Of a stretch of DNA of 25,864 nucleotides, positions 8,023 through 15,475 are shown one piece after another. The notes under the pieces were generated by a model. The model had not been told where the DNA came from. It did no database searches and saw nothing but the letters and a program-made list of their open reading frames with translations. Position numbers and translations under genes: made by a program. Location: contig JBHHYR010000033.1 in assembly GCA_046757585.1 (NCBI GenBank), positions 1 to 25,864 of the forward strand. Reading direction: 5' to 3'. The DNA is from JBHHYR01 sp046757585 (GTDB lineage Bacteria > Desulfobacterota > Binatia > HRBIN30). Every line of letters begins with the position of its first letter. Within the stretch, counting starts at the first letter, position 1.

Positions 8023-9102
8023 ATGGCTGCCATTGCCAGTCTGCTGCGTAAACGGTTGGTGGTTTGTGTCGGCGCTGGGGGCGTCGGGAAGACGACGACT
8101 GCCGCGGCGCTGGCGCTCGCGGGCGCGCTCGCAGGGCAGCGCGCCGCAGTCATCACCGTGGATCCGGCGCGCCGGCTCAAGGACGCGCTGGGGCTGGATG
8201 GCCTGTCGATCGAGCCTCACCGTGTCCGTGTCGGCCCAGCCAGTCATTTCGACGCACTGGCGCTCGATACCAAGCGCACCTTCGATGCCCTCGTCGAGCG
8301 GTTTGCGCCCAGTCCGGCCGCTGCAGCGCGCATCCAGGCCAACCGGTTGTACCAGGAGATTTCGAACGAGTTGGCCGGCTCCGCGGAATACATGGCGATG
8401 GAGAAGCTGCATGAGCTGCTCCATCTGCAGCACTACCAGGTGCTTGTGGTCGATACACCGCCGAGCGCACACGCGCGCGATCTGCTGACCGCGCCGAACC
8501 GGATGGCCAACCTGCTCGCTTCGCGCGCCGTGAGCTTGCTGCAAGCTCCCGCCAACCTGCTCTCGGGGGTGACGTCCACGGCTGGCCGCTTCGCACTGTC
8601 GACGCTACTCAAAGCGCTGCAACGTTGGACAGGACTCGACCTGCTGCAGGACTTGGCGGACTTTGTCGGTAGTTTCGAAGAAATGGTCGAGGGGTTCGGC
8701 GTTCGGGCCGAAGAGGTGAGCCGCCTGCTGCGCGCCCCGACAACGGCGTTCGTGCTCGTGACGACGCCGGAACTGCATACGATCGAGACGACCATCGGCT
8801 TTCATCGGGAACTCATCGAGGGGGGATTTCCGGTCGCCGGCATCATTGCGAATCGCGTTCTGGCCTTCCCGCCCCTCGACGATCCCGACGGGGCGCTGGC
8901 GGGCTGGGACGAACCATTGCGCAGGAAACTCCTGCGCAACTACACGGATCTGCACGGTCTGTCGTGCCGCGACGGGCGGGCGCTGCGGCGCTTACACGCA
9001 GAAACGCGGACACCCCTGCTCGCCGCTGTCCCCGCCGTCACCGAGCCGCCGGCATCGCTGGCCGGTCTGCACCGCTTCGCCCAGCTCCTCGTGCCAGTGT
9101 AG
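8023..9102 (+). CDS. ArsA/Get3-like P-loop ATPase, second of a tandem pair
   Basis: A 359-residue partner of the preceding gene. Walker A reads GAGGVGKT (17-24): the P-loop lysine K23 is kept, but the signature lysine expected as the second residue is alanine (A18). Further motifs are VDPARRLKDALGL (46-58, the switch I style of ArsA ATPases), EYMAMEKLHEL (122-132) and VVDTPPSAHARDLL (142-155). The two isolated cysteines form no CxxC. The domain order fits the subfamily that occurs as an adjacent heterodimeric partner in actinobacteria and related genomes. A 17-base gap from the first ATPase implies one transcript. The function is probably as an ATP-driven chaperone or targeting factor, inferred from Get3 similarity. 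Confidence 0.9.
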   Translation: MAAIASLLRKRLVVCVGAGGVGKTTTAAALALAGALAGQRAAVITVDPARRLKDALGLDGLSIEPHRVRVGPASHFDALALDTKRTFDALVERFAPSPAAAARIQANRLYQEISNELAGSAEYMAMEKLHELLHLQHYQVLVVDTPPSAHARDLLTAPNRMANLLASRAVSLLQAPANLLSGVTSTAGRFALSTLLKALQRWTGLDLLQDLADFVGSFEEMVEGFGVRAEEVSRLLRAPTTAFVLVTTPELHTIETTIGFHRELIEGGFPVAGIIANRVLAFPPLDDPDGALAGWDEPLRRKLLRNYTDLHGLSCRDGRALRRLHAETRTPLLAAVPAVTEPPASLAGLHRFAQLLVPV

Positions 9103-9143
9103 GTCGCGCGGACCGCCGCCGCAGGACGCGGCCGGCGTTCACA

Positions 9144-9509
9144 CTACTGATCCTGCTGGCCCTTGGCCGGGTCGGCCTTCGGCGCTCTTTTCCTGGATCG
9201 TGCCTGCGCGGCCAGCAGGCGGTCGAGCTTGATGTTGAGGTTCACCAGGCTGCCTTGCAGGTGTTCCATCTTGACGAGCAGCTTGTGGTAATCGGCGCGG
9301 GAGGGCAGGTTCAGCAGGTGGAGCAGCAGCTCCACGTTCTTGTCCATGCGTCCCTTCGTGTGGGCGGCGCGTTTGGCCATCCGTGTCAGCCCATCCGAAA
9401 CGCCCCGCCGTCCCAGGAGATCGCCGAGGGCTTGCCCGATGGTCTCTTCCCCACGATCATACACCCACTGCCAGAGATTCGGCGAGTCCTGCGCGCTCTT
9501 GGCAGCCAT
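9144..9509 (-). CDS. Small coiled-coil protein, phasin/PhaE-like C-terminus
   Basis: I do not recognise a named family with confidence. The 121-residue protein has no signal peptide or membrane segment. Its N-terminal half (about 10-55) is amphipathic. NLPSRADYHKLLVKMEHLQG (about 67-86), leading into a leucine heptad, resembles the conserved end of PHA synthase subunit PhaE and phasins, where a Pro-(S/T)-Arg-x-(D/E) turn opens a coiled coil. The last 20 residues are a Lys/Arg/Ala/Pro/Gln tail, like DNA- or granule-binding tails. It is convergent with the ATPase pair (41-base gap) and divergent from a small membrane protein. A promoter lies directly before its ATG, and there is no Shine-Dalgarno sequence. 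Confidence 0.75.
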   Translation of the reverse strand: MAAKSAQDSPNLWQWVYDRGEETIGQALGDLLGRRGVSDGLTRMAKRAAHTKGRMDKNVELLLHLLNLPSRADYHKLLVKMEHLQGSLVNLNIKLDRLLAAQARSRKRAPKADPAKGQQDQ

Positions 9510-9525
9510 GCCTTTTCACTATACT
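9499..9525 (+). promoter_or_regulatory. Promoter for the small membrane protein gene
   Basis: TTGGCA (9499-9504) and TATACT (9520-9525) with a short 15-base spacer point to the plus strand. The predicted start near 9532 leaves about 18 bases before the GTG at 9550, just enough for the AGGAGGGG ribosome-binding site at 9536-9543. The -10 overlaps the -10 of the minus-strand promoter (TATAGT, 9523-9518). Confidence 0.4.
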
Positions 9526-9547
9526 GAGACGAAGCAGGAGGGGTCAA
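9518..9547 (-). promoter_or_regulatory. Promoter for the coiled-coil protein gene, near-leaderless
   Basis: On the minus strand TTGACC (9547-9542) and TATAGT (9523-9518) have an 18-base spacer. The predicted start near 9511 is only about two bases before the ATG at 9509. The element overlaps the opposite promoter, so the two genes would compete for RNA polymerase. Confidence 0.45.
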
Positions 9548-9549
9548 CT

Positions 9550-9789
9550 GTGTCGTGGGCTACGCTGCTGGGATATTTCACCGGGCTTGGGTTCCTGACG
9601 GCGCATGTGGAACCCGCCACGTTGCTGCGGACGGCGCTCGTGGTCAACATCTGCGACGGCCTCATGTGTCGCCTCTTTGCACACAACAACGGGTACCCCA
9701 AGAATCTTTGGACGGTGTTGGGCTTCGTCTTCGGCATCTGGGCGGTGGCGGTGTTCATCGTGCTGCCCCGCCGTCACCCTCCGCAATGA
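9550..9789 (+). CDS. Small two-segment membrane protein
   Basis: A 79-residue hydrophobic protein. The GTG at 9550 is chosen because AGGAGGGG lies six bases upstream; an upstream in-frame ATG at 9508 has no such site and overlaps the divergent gene's start. Hydrophobic stretches at about 3-35 (perhaps one long or two short helices) and 53-72 flank a polar loop with HNNGYPKN. The end PRRHPPQ is positively charged, which suggests a cytoplasmic C-terminus. The last 35 bases overlap the 3' end of acpS on the other strand. The W-x3-G-x3-G-I-x-A pattern before the final helix recurs in many tiny inner-membrane proteins, but I cannot assign a function. Confidence 0.75.
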   Translation: MSWATLLGYFTGLGFLTAHVEPATLLRTALVVNICDGLMCRLFAHNNGYPKNLWTVLGFVFGIWAVAVFIVLPRRHPPQ

Positions 9790-10141
9790 GATACGCCACA
9801 GCCAGCTGCGCCGTGTGACTCAACGACAGGTTGATCCGGCGGATCCCTACTGCCTGCGCTCGCGCCAGGGCACGGCCACGCAATCGGACAGCGGGCGGCC
9901 CGGTCTCACGCGCCACTTCGATTTCCCGCCAGCCAAAGGCACGTCCCAGCGCTTTCATCATCGCCTCCTTGGCGGCAAAGCGAGCGGCGTAGCTCTCGTG
10001 CGCGTTGCGCCGCCGGCTGCAGTAGGCGATCTCGTCAGGTGTGAACACACGGGCGCGAAACCGGGCTCCCGTCCGCGCGTTCTCCAGCGCCGCCCGAATG
10101 CGCTCCACTTCGACGATATCGATGCCAACGCCGATGATCAC
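9755..10141 (-). CDS. acpS: Holo-[acyl-carrier-protein] synthase
   Basis: Transfers 4'-phosphopantetheine from CoA to the serine of acyl carrier protein, activating fatty acid synthesis. The 128-residue protein has the family motifs GVGIDIVEVERI (4-15, Mg ligand D8), RFAAKEAMMKAL (54-65, ligand E59) and NLSLSHTAQLAVAY near residue 105. The start is GTG, because no ATG precedes the conserved IIGVGIDIV. It is the last gene of a minus-strand run, 50 bases after the radical SAM gene, and its end overlaps a convergent small gene. Confidence 0.95.
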   Translation of the reverse strand: MIIGVGIDIVEVERIRAALENARTGARFRARVFTPDEIAYCSRRRNAHESYAARFAAKEAMMKALGRAFGWREIEVARETGPPAVRLRGRALARAQAVGIRRINLSLSHTAQLAVAYLIAEGDGGAAR

Positions 10142-10191
10142 GGTGAGCCGTGCGCGTTACCTGCACCCCGTATCGCTGCGTGGTAACCGTG

Positions 10192-11955
10192 TCAGCATGC
10201 CGCACACGCAATACAGCTTGCGGTGTCGCAGGGGGGCGTCTGGCGGGCCACCCGGGCCTTGCGGCGCTCGGCCAACAGGAACCTCTTGCTGACGTGCTGA
10301 TCAATGAAGTCCCACGGCAACCGTTCGCCCTCGCCGTAAGAGCGATACACGTAGTCGTCCGGATGCGGGAGACCGGCCTGTCCGTCATGGCGCCAGTGCT
10401 GAATCACTCCCCACCAGTCGCCATCTGCGTCATGGATGGCGCGGACGATCCGTCCGAGTCGCCGGTCGCCACGCGACATCAACGTCTGCAAGTACCCTGC
10501 CCGCGGCGACTCGGTATCGAGGTGAACATTGGGCACCGCCGCCAGCGTGCGCCGCAGCAAGGCCAGCTTTTGCTTCAGTTGCGGAATCGGCTCCATCGCA
10601 TCCCACTGGAACGGCGTCCACGGTTTCGGAACGAAGGGGTTGGCGGACACGGTAATGTTGGCAACGCGGTGCCGGGCACGCTCGGCGTCGCACAGGCGCG
10701 CGCGGATCTTGGCCGTCAGCTCTGCGATCGCTAGGACGTCCTCAGTTTCCTCGGTCGGCAGCCCCACCATGAAGTACAGCTTCAGGTCCTGCACACCTTC
10801 TCCGACCAACAGGTCTGCAGCACGTAATATGTCCGCTTCCGACAGGTTCTTGTTGATGACTCGCCGCATCCGTTCCGAGCCGGCTTCCGGCGCTACGGTG
10901 ACGCTGCGATTGCGGCCCCGACCCAGCGCCGCGGCCAGCCGCGGGGTGACGCAGTCGGCCTTCAGTGATGAGGGGGAGAGGCGGCCACCTGCATCGGCGG
11001 TAATCTCGGACAGTATGTCTACACCCGGCACGCTCGCCATTTCGGCCCCGACCAGGCCGATGGTGCGGCGATGGGTCAAGCCGGCCCGCACGGCGTCCGC
11101 CAGCTCCGTGGCGCCCCGAGTGCGAATGGGCCGATACATGTAGCCCGCCGCGCAAAAGCGGCAGCCCCATTGGCAACCGCGACTGGCTTCGATCAACATC
11201 ATGTCGCCGAAGACGGCTTCATCAGCCAGGACACGGGTCGTGGTCACAAACTTGTTCAAGTCCCAAACGAGCCGGCGCTCGACAGTGGGTCCGCCAGGCC
11301 CGGAGTAGTCCAGACCGCTGAGGACGACGCCGTCGTACGCCGGCGCGTAGAACGCAGGCACGTACGCGCCACGCACCCGCGCGGCACATGCCCGCAGCAG
11401 CGGCCGGAAACTCGAATCCCCACGGGTGCGACGCGTATAGCTGCATAACACGTCCAGAAACTCCGGGAGCAGTTCCTCTGCTTCACCGATAAGGAAGAGA
11501 TCGATCAAGTCCGCTAGAGGTTCCGGGTTCAGAAACACAGCAGGGCCCCCGGCAATGACCAGGGGCCCGTGCGCGCCACGTTCCTGGCTGGTGAGGGGCA
11601 GGCCGATCAGAGCCAGTAGCCGCGCGACGTGCCAGTAATCCGTCTCGAACGAAATCGAGAAGGCGATGACGTCAAAATTGTGGACCGGGGTTTGTGACTC
11701 GAGGCTGCGCAGTCCACCCCGGCTAATCAGCGGAGCTTCGTCGTCGTCCGGGAGGAAGGCTCGTTCGCACAGCACATCGGGATGCCGGTCGAAGATTTCG
11801 TAGACAGCCTGGAACCCCAGGTTGCCCATCGCAATGTTGTAGCAATTGGGGTAGACGAGACACACACGGATGTCGCCGGCCGGCTTCTTGACGAACAGCA
11901 GCTCCTCCTGCCCCAGGCGGCGGTGTGCGCGCTCTTCTGATGACCAGCTCGACAA
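10192..11955 (-). CDS. Uncharacterised radical SAM protein with B12-binding-like N-terminus
   Basis: A 587-residue radical SAM enzyme of unknown substrate. An N-terminal cobalamin-binding-like Rossmann region (30-165) contains VCLVYPNCYNIAMGNLGFQ and VIAGGPAVFLNPEP. The core has the cluster motif C261-x3-C265-x2-C268 in ASRGCQWGCRFCAAGYMYRP, followed by TVAPEAGSERMR and LKLYFMVGLPTE strands typical of the MiaB-like/Elp3 fold. The C-terminus carries four more cysteines (576, 581, 584, 587), which could bind a second cluster. I believe it belongs to the TIGR03960-type family often found beside RNase G or fused to a DUF2344 domain; neither is adjacent here. The start codon is TTG at 11955, with a GGAG 13 bases upstream; the start is less certain than the rest. 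Confidence 0.88.
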   Translation of the reverse strand: MSSWSSEERAHRRLGQEELLFVKKPAGDIRVCLVYPNCYNIAMGNLGFQAVYEIFDRHPDVLCERAFLPDDDEAPLISRGGLRSLESQTPVHNFDVIAFSISFETDYWHVARLLALIGLPLTSQERGAHGPLVIAGGPAVFLNPEPLADLIDLFLIGEAEELLPEFLDVLCSYTRRTRGDSSFRPLLRACAARVRGAYVPAFYAPAYDGVVLSGLDYSGPGGPTVERRLVWDLNKFVTTTRVLADEAVFGDMMLIEASRGCQWGCRFCAAGYMYRPIRTRGATELADAVRAGLTHRRTIGLVGAEMASVPGVDILSEITADAGGRLSPSSLKADCVTPRLAAALGRGRNRSVTVAPEAGSERMRRVINKNLSEADILRAADLLVGEGVQDLKLYFMVGLPTEETEDVLAIAELTAKIRARLCDAERARHRVANITVSANPFVPKPWTPFQWDAMEPIPQLKQKLALLRRTLAAVPNVHLDTESPRAGYLQTLMSRGDRRLGRIVRAIHDADGDWWGVIQHWRHDGQAGLPHPDDYVYRSYGEGERLPWDFIDQHVSKRFLLAERRKARVARQTPPCDTASCIACAAC

Positions 11956-11975
11956 TGCTGTTTCTCGGCTCCACA

Positions 11976-12004
11976 GGTATAGCGCCTGGCCCTCAGCGGC
12001 TCAA
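11976..12004 (-). promoter_or_regulatory. Sigma70-type promoter for the radical SAM gene
   Basis: On the minus strand TTGAGC (12004-11999) and TATACC (11981-11976) have a 17-base spacer. The expected start is near 11969, about 14 bases before the TTG codon. It lies in the 142-base gap downstream of the SH3-domain gene, so radical SAM and acpS may form their own transcript. Confidence 0.5.
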
Positions 12005-12097
12005 GGAGCGGTGTGGCGCCCGAATCGAGATCCTCGCAGTCATCGGCAGGGCGGCGGCATCCAGTCGACACCGGCAGTGCTCCTTGCCGCCGGCGAC

Positions 12098-12910
12098 TCA
12101 GAAGCGGATCCGGGAGCGGCGGCCGCGTTCCTGGCTGCGACCGTAAACGGCGCCCAGTAACCATCCCACGACGAGCCCAAGCAGGCCGAGCACAATGGCG
12201 GTCGATGAAACGGCAGGTGGTGTTTTACCCATCCCGGCGTTCGTAGCTGGCCTGGTAGTCCCGGACTGCGCGTGCCCGCCGACCCGCCGGTGGATGTCAT
12301 CCACGACGGCCGCCACGCGCTGTAGCTCGGCATGCAATCGCTCCAGGTCGGTACCTGCGCCAGGGGCGGCTTTTGATGCCGGGGTGGCGGCAGGCGGACT
12401 GCGCCGGGCGGCCAGCTCTGCCTGAAGCCTGTTCACCTGCGCCTTGAGCGCCCGGTTGCGCTCCGTCAGGGTCAGGGTACCCGGCGCCGCCTGTGCGGTG
12501 GCTCGCGCCGGTGCTGCAGGTGTGACGGCCGATGCCTCCGCCGCTCCCCATCGCTCCTGGCTGGGCAGAGCCAGAAAGTTGCTGCTGACGTAGCCGACCT
12601 GCCCGCCAGCCGTGACGATGCGCGCCCATTCGCCGCGCAGTTCTCGAACCTCAACGGTGGTGCCCTTGGTGACGGTCGCGAACGCGGGAAACGTCTTTCC
12701 CGGCCCGCGGCGAACGAACAAACGCTCCGCGCCCACCACGACTGCGGTGCTACCTTGGGCCGACGCCGTAACGGGCTGGAAGCTGTACAGGAACGCGAGG
12801 CCAATGGCGAGTAGGAGTCGAGAAGCGGCACGTGCACGCTGCGGTGAAGCGTGACATGGCCGTCGCAGCCACGCGCCCTCAACTCTCATATCCCGAGGCA
12901 CTTTCTTCAT
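12098..12910 (-). CDS. SH3 domain and C-terminal membrane-anchor protein
   Basis: A 270-residue envelope protein. A basic N-terminus and hydrophobic stretch RLLLAIGLAFLYSF (31-44), with possible cleavage after TASAQ, form a signal sequence. A bacterial SH3 domain occupies about 55-115 (LFVRRGPGKTFPAFATV, VGYVSSNFLAL). An Ala/Pro linker leads to a coiled coil with LTERNRALKAQVNRLQAELA (about 148-167). A single membrane segment at about 233-253 (IVLGLLGLVVGWLLGAVYG) ends in an Arg-rich cytoplasmic tail. This order matches the SH3-and-anchor family (E. coli YgiM type), usually linked to the cell wall; the ligand is unknown. It follows tRNA-Pro after 58 bases. Confidence 0.85.
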   Translation of the reverse strand: MKKVPRDMRVEGAWLRRPCHASPQRARAASRLLLAIGLAFLYSFQPVTASAQGSTAVVVGAERLFVRRGPGKTFPAFATVTKGTTVEVRELRGEWARIVTAGGQVGYVSSNFLALPSQERWGAAEASAVTPAAPARATAQAAPGTLTLTERNRALKAQVNRLQAELAARRSPPAATPASKAAPGAGTDLERLHAELQRVAAVVDDIHRRVGGHAQSGTTRPATNAGMGKTPPAVSSTAIVLGLLGLVVGWLLGAVYGRSQERGRRSRIRF

Positions 12911-12968
12911 GGTTGCTCATCCGTGCTGCCAGGGTGTCGACTCTTTTCCCCGTCAAGTGGGAAAGAAA

Positions 12969-13045
12969 TGGTCGGGGTGACTGGACTTGAACCAGCGACC
13001 TCACGGTCCCGAACCGTGCGCTCTACCAGTCTGAGCTACACCCCG
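12969..13045 (-). tRNA. tRNA-Pro, anticodon CGG, encoded CCA
   Basis: The minus strand folds into a 77-nt cloverleaf. The acceptor stem CGGGGTG pairs with CACCCCG, then comes discriminator A and a genomically encoded CCA. The D arm contains AGCTCAGACTGGTAGAGC. The anticodon stem CACGG/CCGTG encloses the loop TTCGGGA with anticodon CGG at 13011-13009. The T arm contains GGTTCAAGTCC. The C1-G72 pair with A73 is the known bacterial tRNA-Pro identity feature. It reads CCG, a major proline codon in such GC-rich DNA. A partial inverted repeat (TTTCCC/GGGAAA) lies just downstream at about 12944-12963. Confidence 0.97.
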
Positions 13046-13100
13046 GTCTTGAACAGCGTTGGAAGGGCAGATCGCCACTGACGAGCCTCCGCTTAACACA

Positions 13101-14495
13101 CTAAGTGGAAATTGCAACCGTGTTTTGATGCCTCCCCGGCACACGCTGCAGCCGCACTGCAAAGAAACCGTCCAGCCCGTGGCGATGCGGGAAAGTACGC
13201 AGCACTCCGTCGGTACTGATCAGATGACGTGCGTTGTCGGGCAGAAGTGGGCGTGGGTCGGCGATCACGAACTGCGGTTGCCGGCGCAGAAAGGCTGCCA
13301 GCACGCTCTCGTTTTCCTCGCCGGTGAGGGTGCACGTGGCGTAGACTAGGGTCCCGCCTGGGCGGACGCAGTCGGCAAGGTGGAAGAGCAGTCGCTGCTG
13401 CAAGCCCGCCCGGGCCGTGATGTCGGACGGGCTCCGGCGCCATTTCACTTCCGGATGCTGGCGCAGGGTGCCGAGCCCGGAACAGGGCGCATCAACCAGA
13501 ACACAGTCAAAGCTCTCCCCGCTGGGCAACCATGTGGTCGCATCGGCCGCAGCGGTCTGTACGATCGACAGGTGCAGCCGCTGGGCCATGCGCTCGACCC
13601 GGGCCAGTCCCCGCCTGTTGATATCGAGTGCGATGATCTCGCCGCGATCGCCCATCAGCTCTGCCAGGTGCGTTGCCTTTCCGCCCGGAGCGGCGCACGC
13701 GTCAAGCACGCATGCGCCGCCGTGCGGCGCCGCCAGGAAGCTGACGAGCTGCGCCGCTTCCCCTTGCAAGGAGAACAGGCCTTCGTCGTAGCCTGCAATG
13801 CGCTCCGGCGTACCGGCGCTTTCGATGCCGATGCCAACGGGCGAGTAGGCCGTCGGTTCGACGGCGTATCCAGCGCCGCGCAGGCGAGTCAGGAGCTGCC
13901 CCGGATCGATCTGGGTGCGATTCACACGCAAGACAGTGGGGGCCGGTTCATTGTTGGCACGCAGCAATGCCTCGGTTTCCTCGAAGCCGAATCGCGACAG
14001 CCAGTGCTCAACCAGCCAGCGCGGATGCGACAGCCGTAGTGCCAGGTATCCCGCCGGATCGTCGTCAGGCGACGGGAACGGAACCTGTCGCCATCCAGCC
14101 GTGGCCCGCCGCAGAATCGCGTTCACCAGACTGACTGCTGCTCCGCCGCGGAACCGCTTTGCCAGGCGGACGGCGGTGTCGACCGCCGCGAAGTCGGGGA
14201 TCTTCGTGAGCACGCAGGTCTGAAACAAGGCGAGACGGAGAATGATGCGAACCGGAACGTCCAAATCGGCGGGGGGCCGTCGCGCAAAGGCGGTAATGAT
14301 GTGATCGAGGTAGCCCTGCCACGCCAGGGTGCCGTACACAAGCCGTGTCAGCAGCGCCTGGTCGCGCGCCGCCAGCGCGCTGGCGCGCAGCTCGCGTCCG
14401 AGCAGGGCATCTGCGTATGCTCCCTCGCTCTCCACCCGCTGCAAGATCTGCCACGCGAGGGCCCGGGCATTAGCGGGCGGATGTGACGTGGTCAT
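13101..14495 (-). CDS. rsmB: 16S rRNA (cytosine(967)-C(5))-methyltransferase
   Basis: Methylates C967 of 16S rRNA. I chose the ATG at 14495 (464 aa) because the frame upstream lies inside fmt and gives low-complexity sequence, while the protein from here begins with the usual NARALAWQILQRVE. An N-terminal NusB-like RNA-binding domain (about 8-135) is followed by the SAM domain with LDACAAPGGKATHL (264-277), the nucleophile-region motif VDAPCSGLG (334-342, C338) and YATCTL (385-390, C388), the two cysteines of this enzyme class. The gap to fmt is 31 bases, so co-transcription is likely. Confidence 0.95.
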   Translation of the reverse strand: MTTSHPPANARALAWQILQRVESEGAYADALLGRELRASALAARDQALLTRLVYGTLAWQGYLDHIITAFARRPPADLDVPVRIILRLALFQTCVLTKIPDFAAVDTAVRLAKRFRGGAAVSLVNAILRRATAGWRQVPFPSPDDDPAGYLALRLSHPRWLVEHWLSRFGFEETEALLRANNEPAPTVLRVNRTQIDPGQLLTRLRGAGYAVEPTAYSPVGIGIESAGTPERIAGYDEGLFSLQGEAAQLVSFLAAPHGGACVLDACAAPGGKATHLAELMGDRGEIIALDINRRGLARVERMAQRLHLSIVQTAAADATTWLPSGESFDCVLVDAPCSGLGTLRQHPEVKWRRSPSDITARAGLQQRLLFHLADCVRPGGTLVYATCTLTGEENESVLAAFLRRQPQFVIADPRPLLPDNARHLISTDGVLRTFPHRHGLDGFFAVRLQRVPGRHQNTVAIST

Positions 14496-14526
14496 TGCTG
14501 CCCACCATGAACGAGGGACCTGGACC

Positions 14527-15468
14527 TTACCCGCCGAGCATGGTTCCGATCTGCACGCCGCCACCGCGCGCGAACTCTGCGGCGGTGAGCCGCTTGCGCC
14601 CCTCGAGCTGTAGCTCGTCAACGACCAGGGTGCCCTCGCCGGTGGCCACCGCGATGCCGCTGCCGACGGCCGTGACGGTGCCAGGTGACGCGGCCGGTGT
14701 CGTGGCGATGACATGAGCACGATGAACCTTCACACGCCGGCCGGCGAGGTGCGTGTAGGCCGACGGCCACGGGTTGAAGGCCCGCACCATGCGCGCGATG
14801 GCGCATGCTGCCTGAGTCCAGTCGATGCACCCGTCGTCCTTTTTGATCATGGGCGCGAGTGTGGCATCGGCTTCGCGCTGTGGCGTGCCGGCCAGTGGCC
14901 CGGCGTGCAGCCGCGTCATTACCTCAGCCAACGCCTGCGCACCGAGCACCGCCAGTCGTGCCTGCAGCTCGCCGTAGGTTTCATCGCGGCCGATGGCCGT
15001 GGCGCGTTGCAGAAGGACGTTGCCCGCATCCAGTCGCTCGTTCATCCGCATGATCGTCACGCCGGTACGGTCCTCGCCCCGCAGGATTGCCCATTGAATC
15101 GGTGCTGCACCCCGGTACTTCGGCAGCAAGGACGCATGCACATTGATGCAGCCGTGCGGAGGGAGATCAAGCACGCGTTGCGGGAGGAATTTCCCGTACG
15201 CCGCGACCACGACGAGATCGGGCGACCACGCCCGCAGCGCGTCGGCGAACTCATCCGCCCGTAGCCGCGTTGGCTGCAGGAGCGGTACGCCGGCCGACAC
15301 GGCCAGCTGCTTGATCGGAGGGGCCGTGAGCCGCTGGCCGCGGCCCGCGGGTTTGTCCGGCTGGCAGACGACACCGACGACGGTGTCAGAGCCGGTCAGG
15401 AGCACGCGCAGCGACGGGACCGCGAAGTCCGGGGTGCCGAAGAAGACGAGACGGAGCGGCAGCTTCAC
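14527..15468 (-). CDS. fmt: Methionyl-tRNA formyltransferase
   Basis: Formylates initiator Met-tRNA with 10-formyl-THF. The 313-residue protein has LVFFGTPDFAVPSL (7-20), the catalytic N109/H111 in INVHASLLPKYRGAAPIQ, D147 in RLDAGN, and a C-terminal OB-like domain with MIKKDDGCIDWTQ and RAFNPWPSAYT. The start is GTG at 15468 with no Shine-Dalgarno sequence; a TATATC element ends 7 bases upstream, so a leaderless transcript is possible. It lies 82 bases after def and before rsmB, a common order. Confidence 0.96.
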   Translation of the reverse strand: MKLPLRLVFFGTPDFAVPSLRVLLTGSDTVVGVVCQPDKPAGRGQRLTAPPIKQLAVSAGVPLLQPTRLRADEFADALRAWSPDLVVVAAYGKFLPQRVLDLPPHGCINVHASLLPKYRGAAPIQWAILRGEDRTGVTIMRMNERLDAGNVLLQRATAIGRDETYGELQARLAVLGAQALAEVMTRLHAGPLAGTPQREADATLAPMIKKDDGCIDWTQAACAIARMVRAFNPWPSAYTHLAGRRVKVHRAHVIATTPAASPGTVTAVGSGIAVATGEGTLVVDELQLEGRKRLTAAEFARGGGVQIGTMLGG

Positions 15469-15475
15469 GGCATCC

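Noticed and set aside
7082..9102. Arsenite efflux (ars) operon
   Set aside because: The metalloid-binding cysteines of ArsA are missing and no arsB, arsR, arsC or arsD lies nearby.
10156..10187. GTTACC/GGTAAC inverted repeat between acpS and the radical SAM gene
   Set aside because: Only 6 bp with a 20-base loop and no supporting regulatory context; expected by chance in a window this long.
12851..13081. Plus-strand frame whose product contains GVTGLEPATSRSRTVRS
   Set aside because: This is the well-known false protein produced by translating the antisense of a tRNA gene; it covers tRNA-Pro(CGG).
14496..14720. Upstream extension of rsmB by 75 codons
   Set aside because: The extension lies inside fmt, is low complexity and precedes the normal RsmB start; the ATG at 14495 gives the standard protein.
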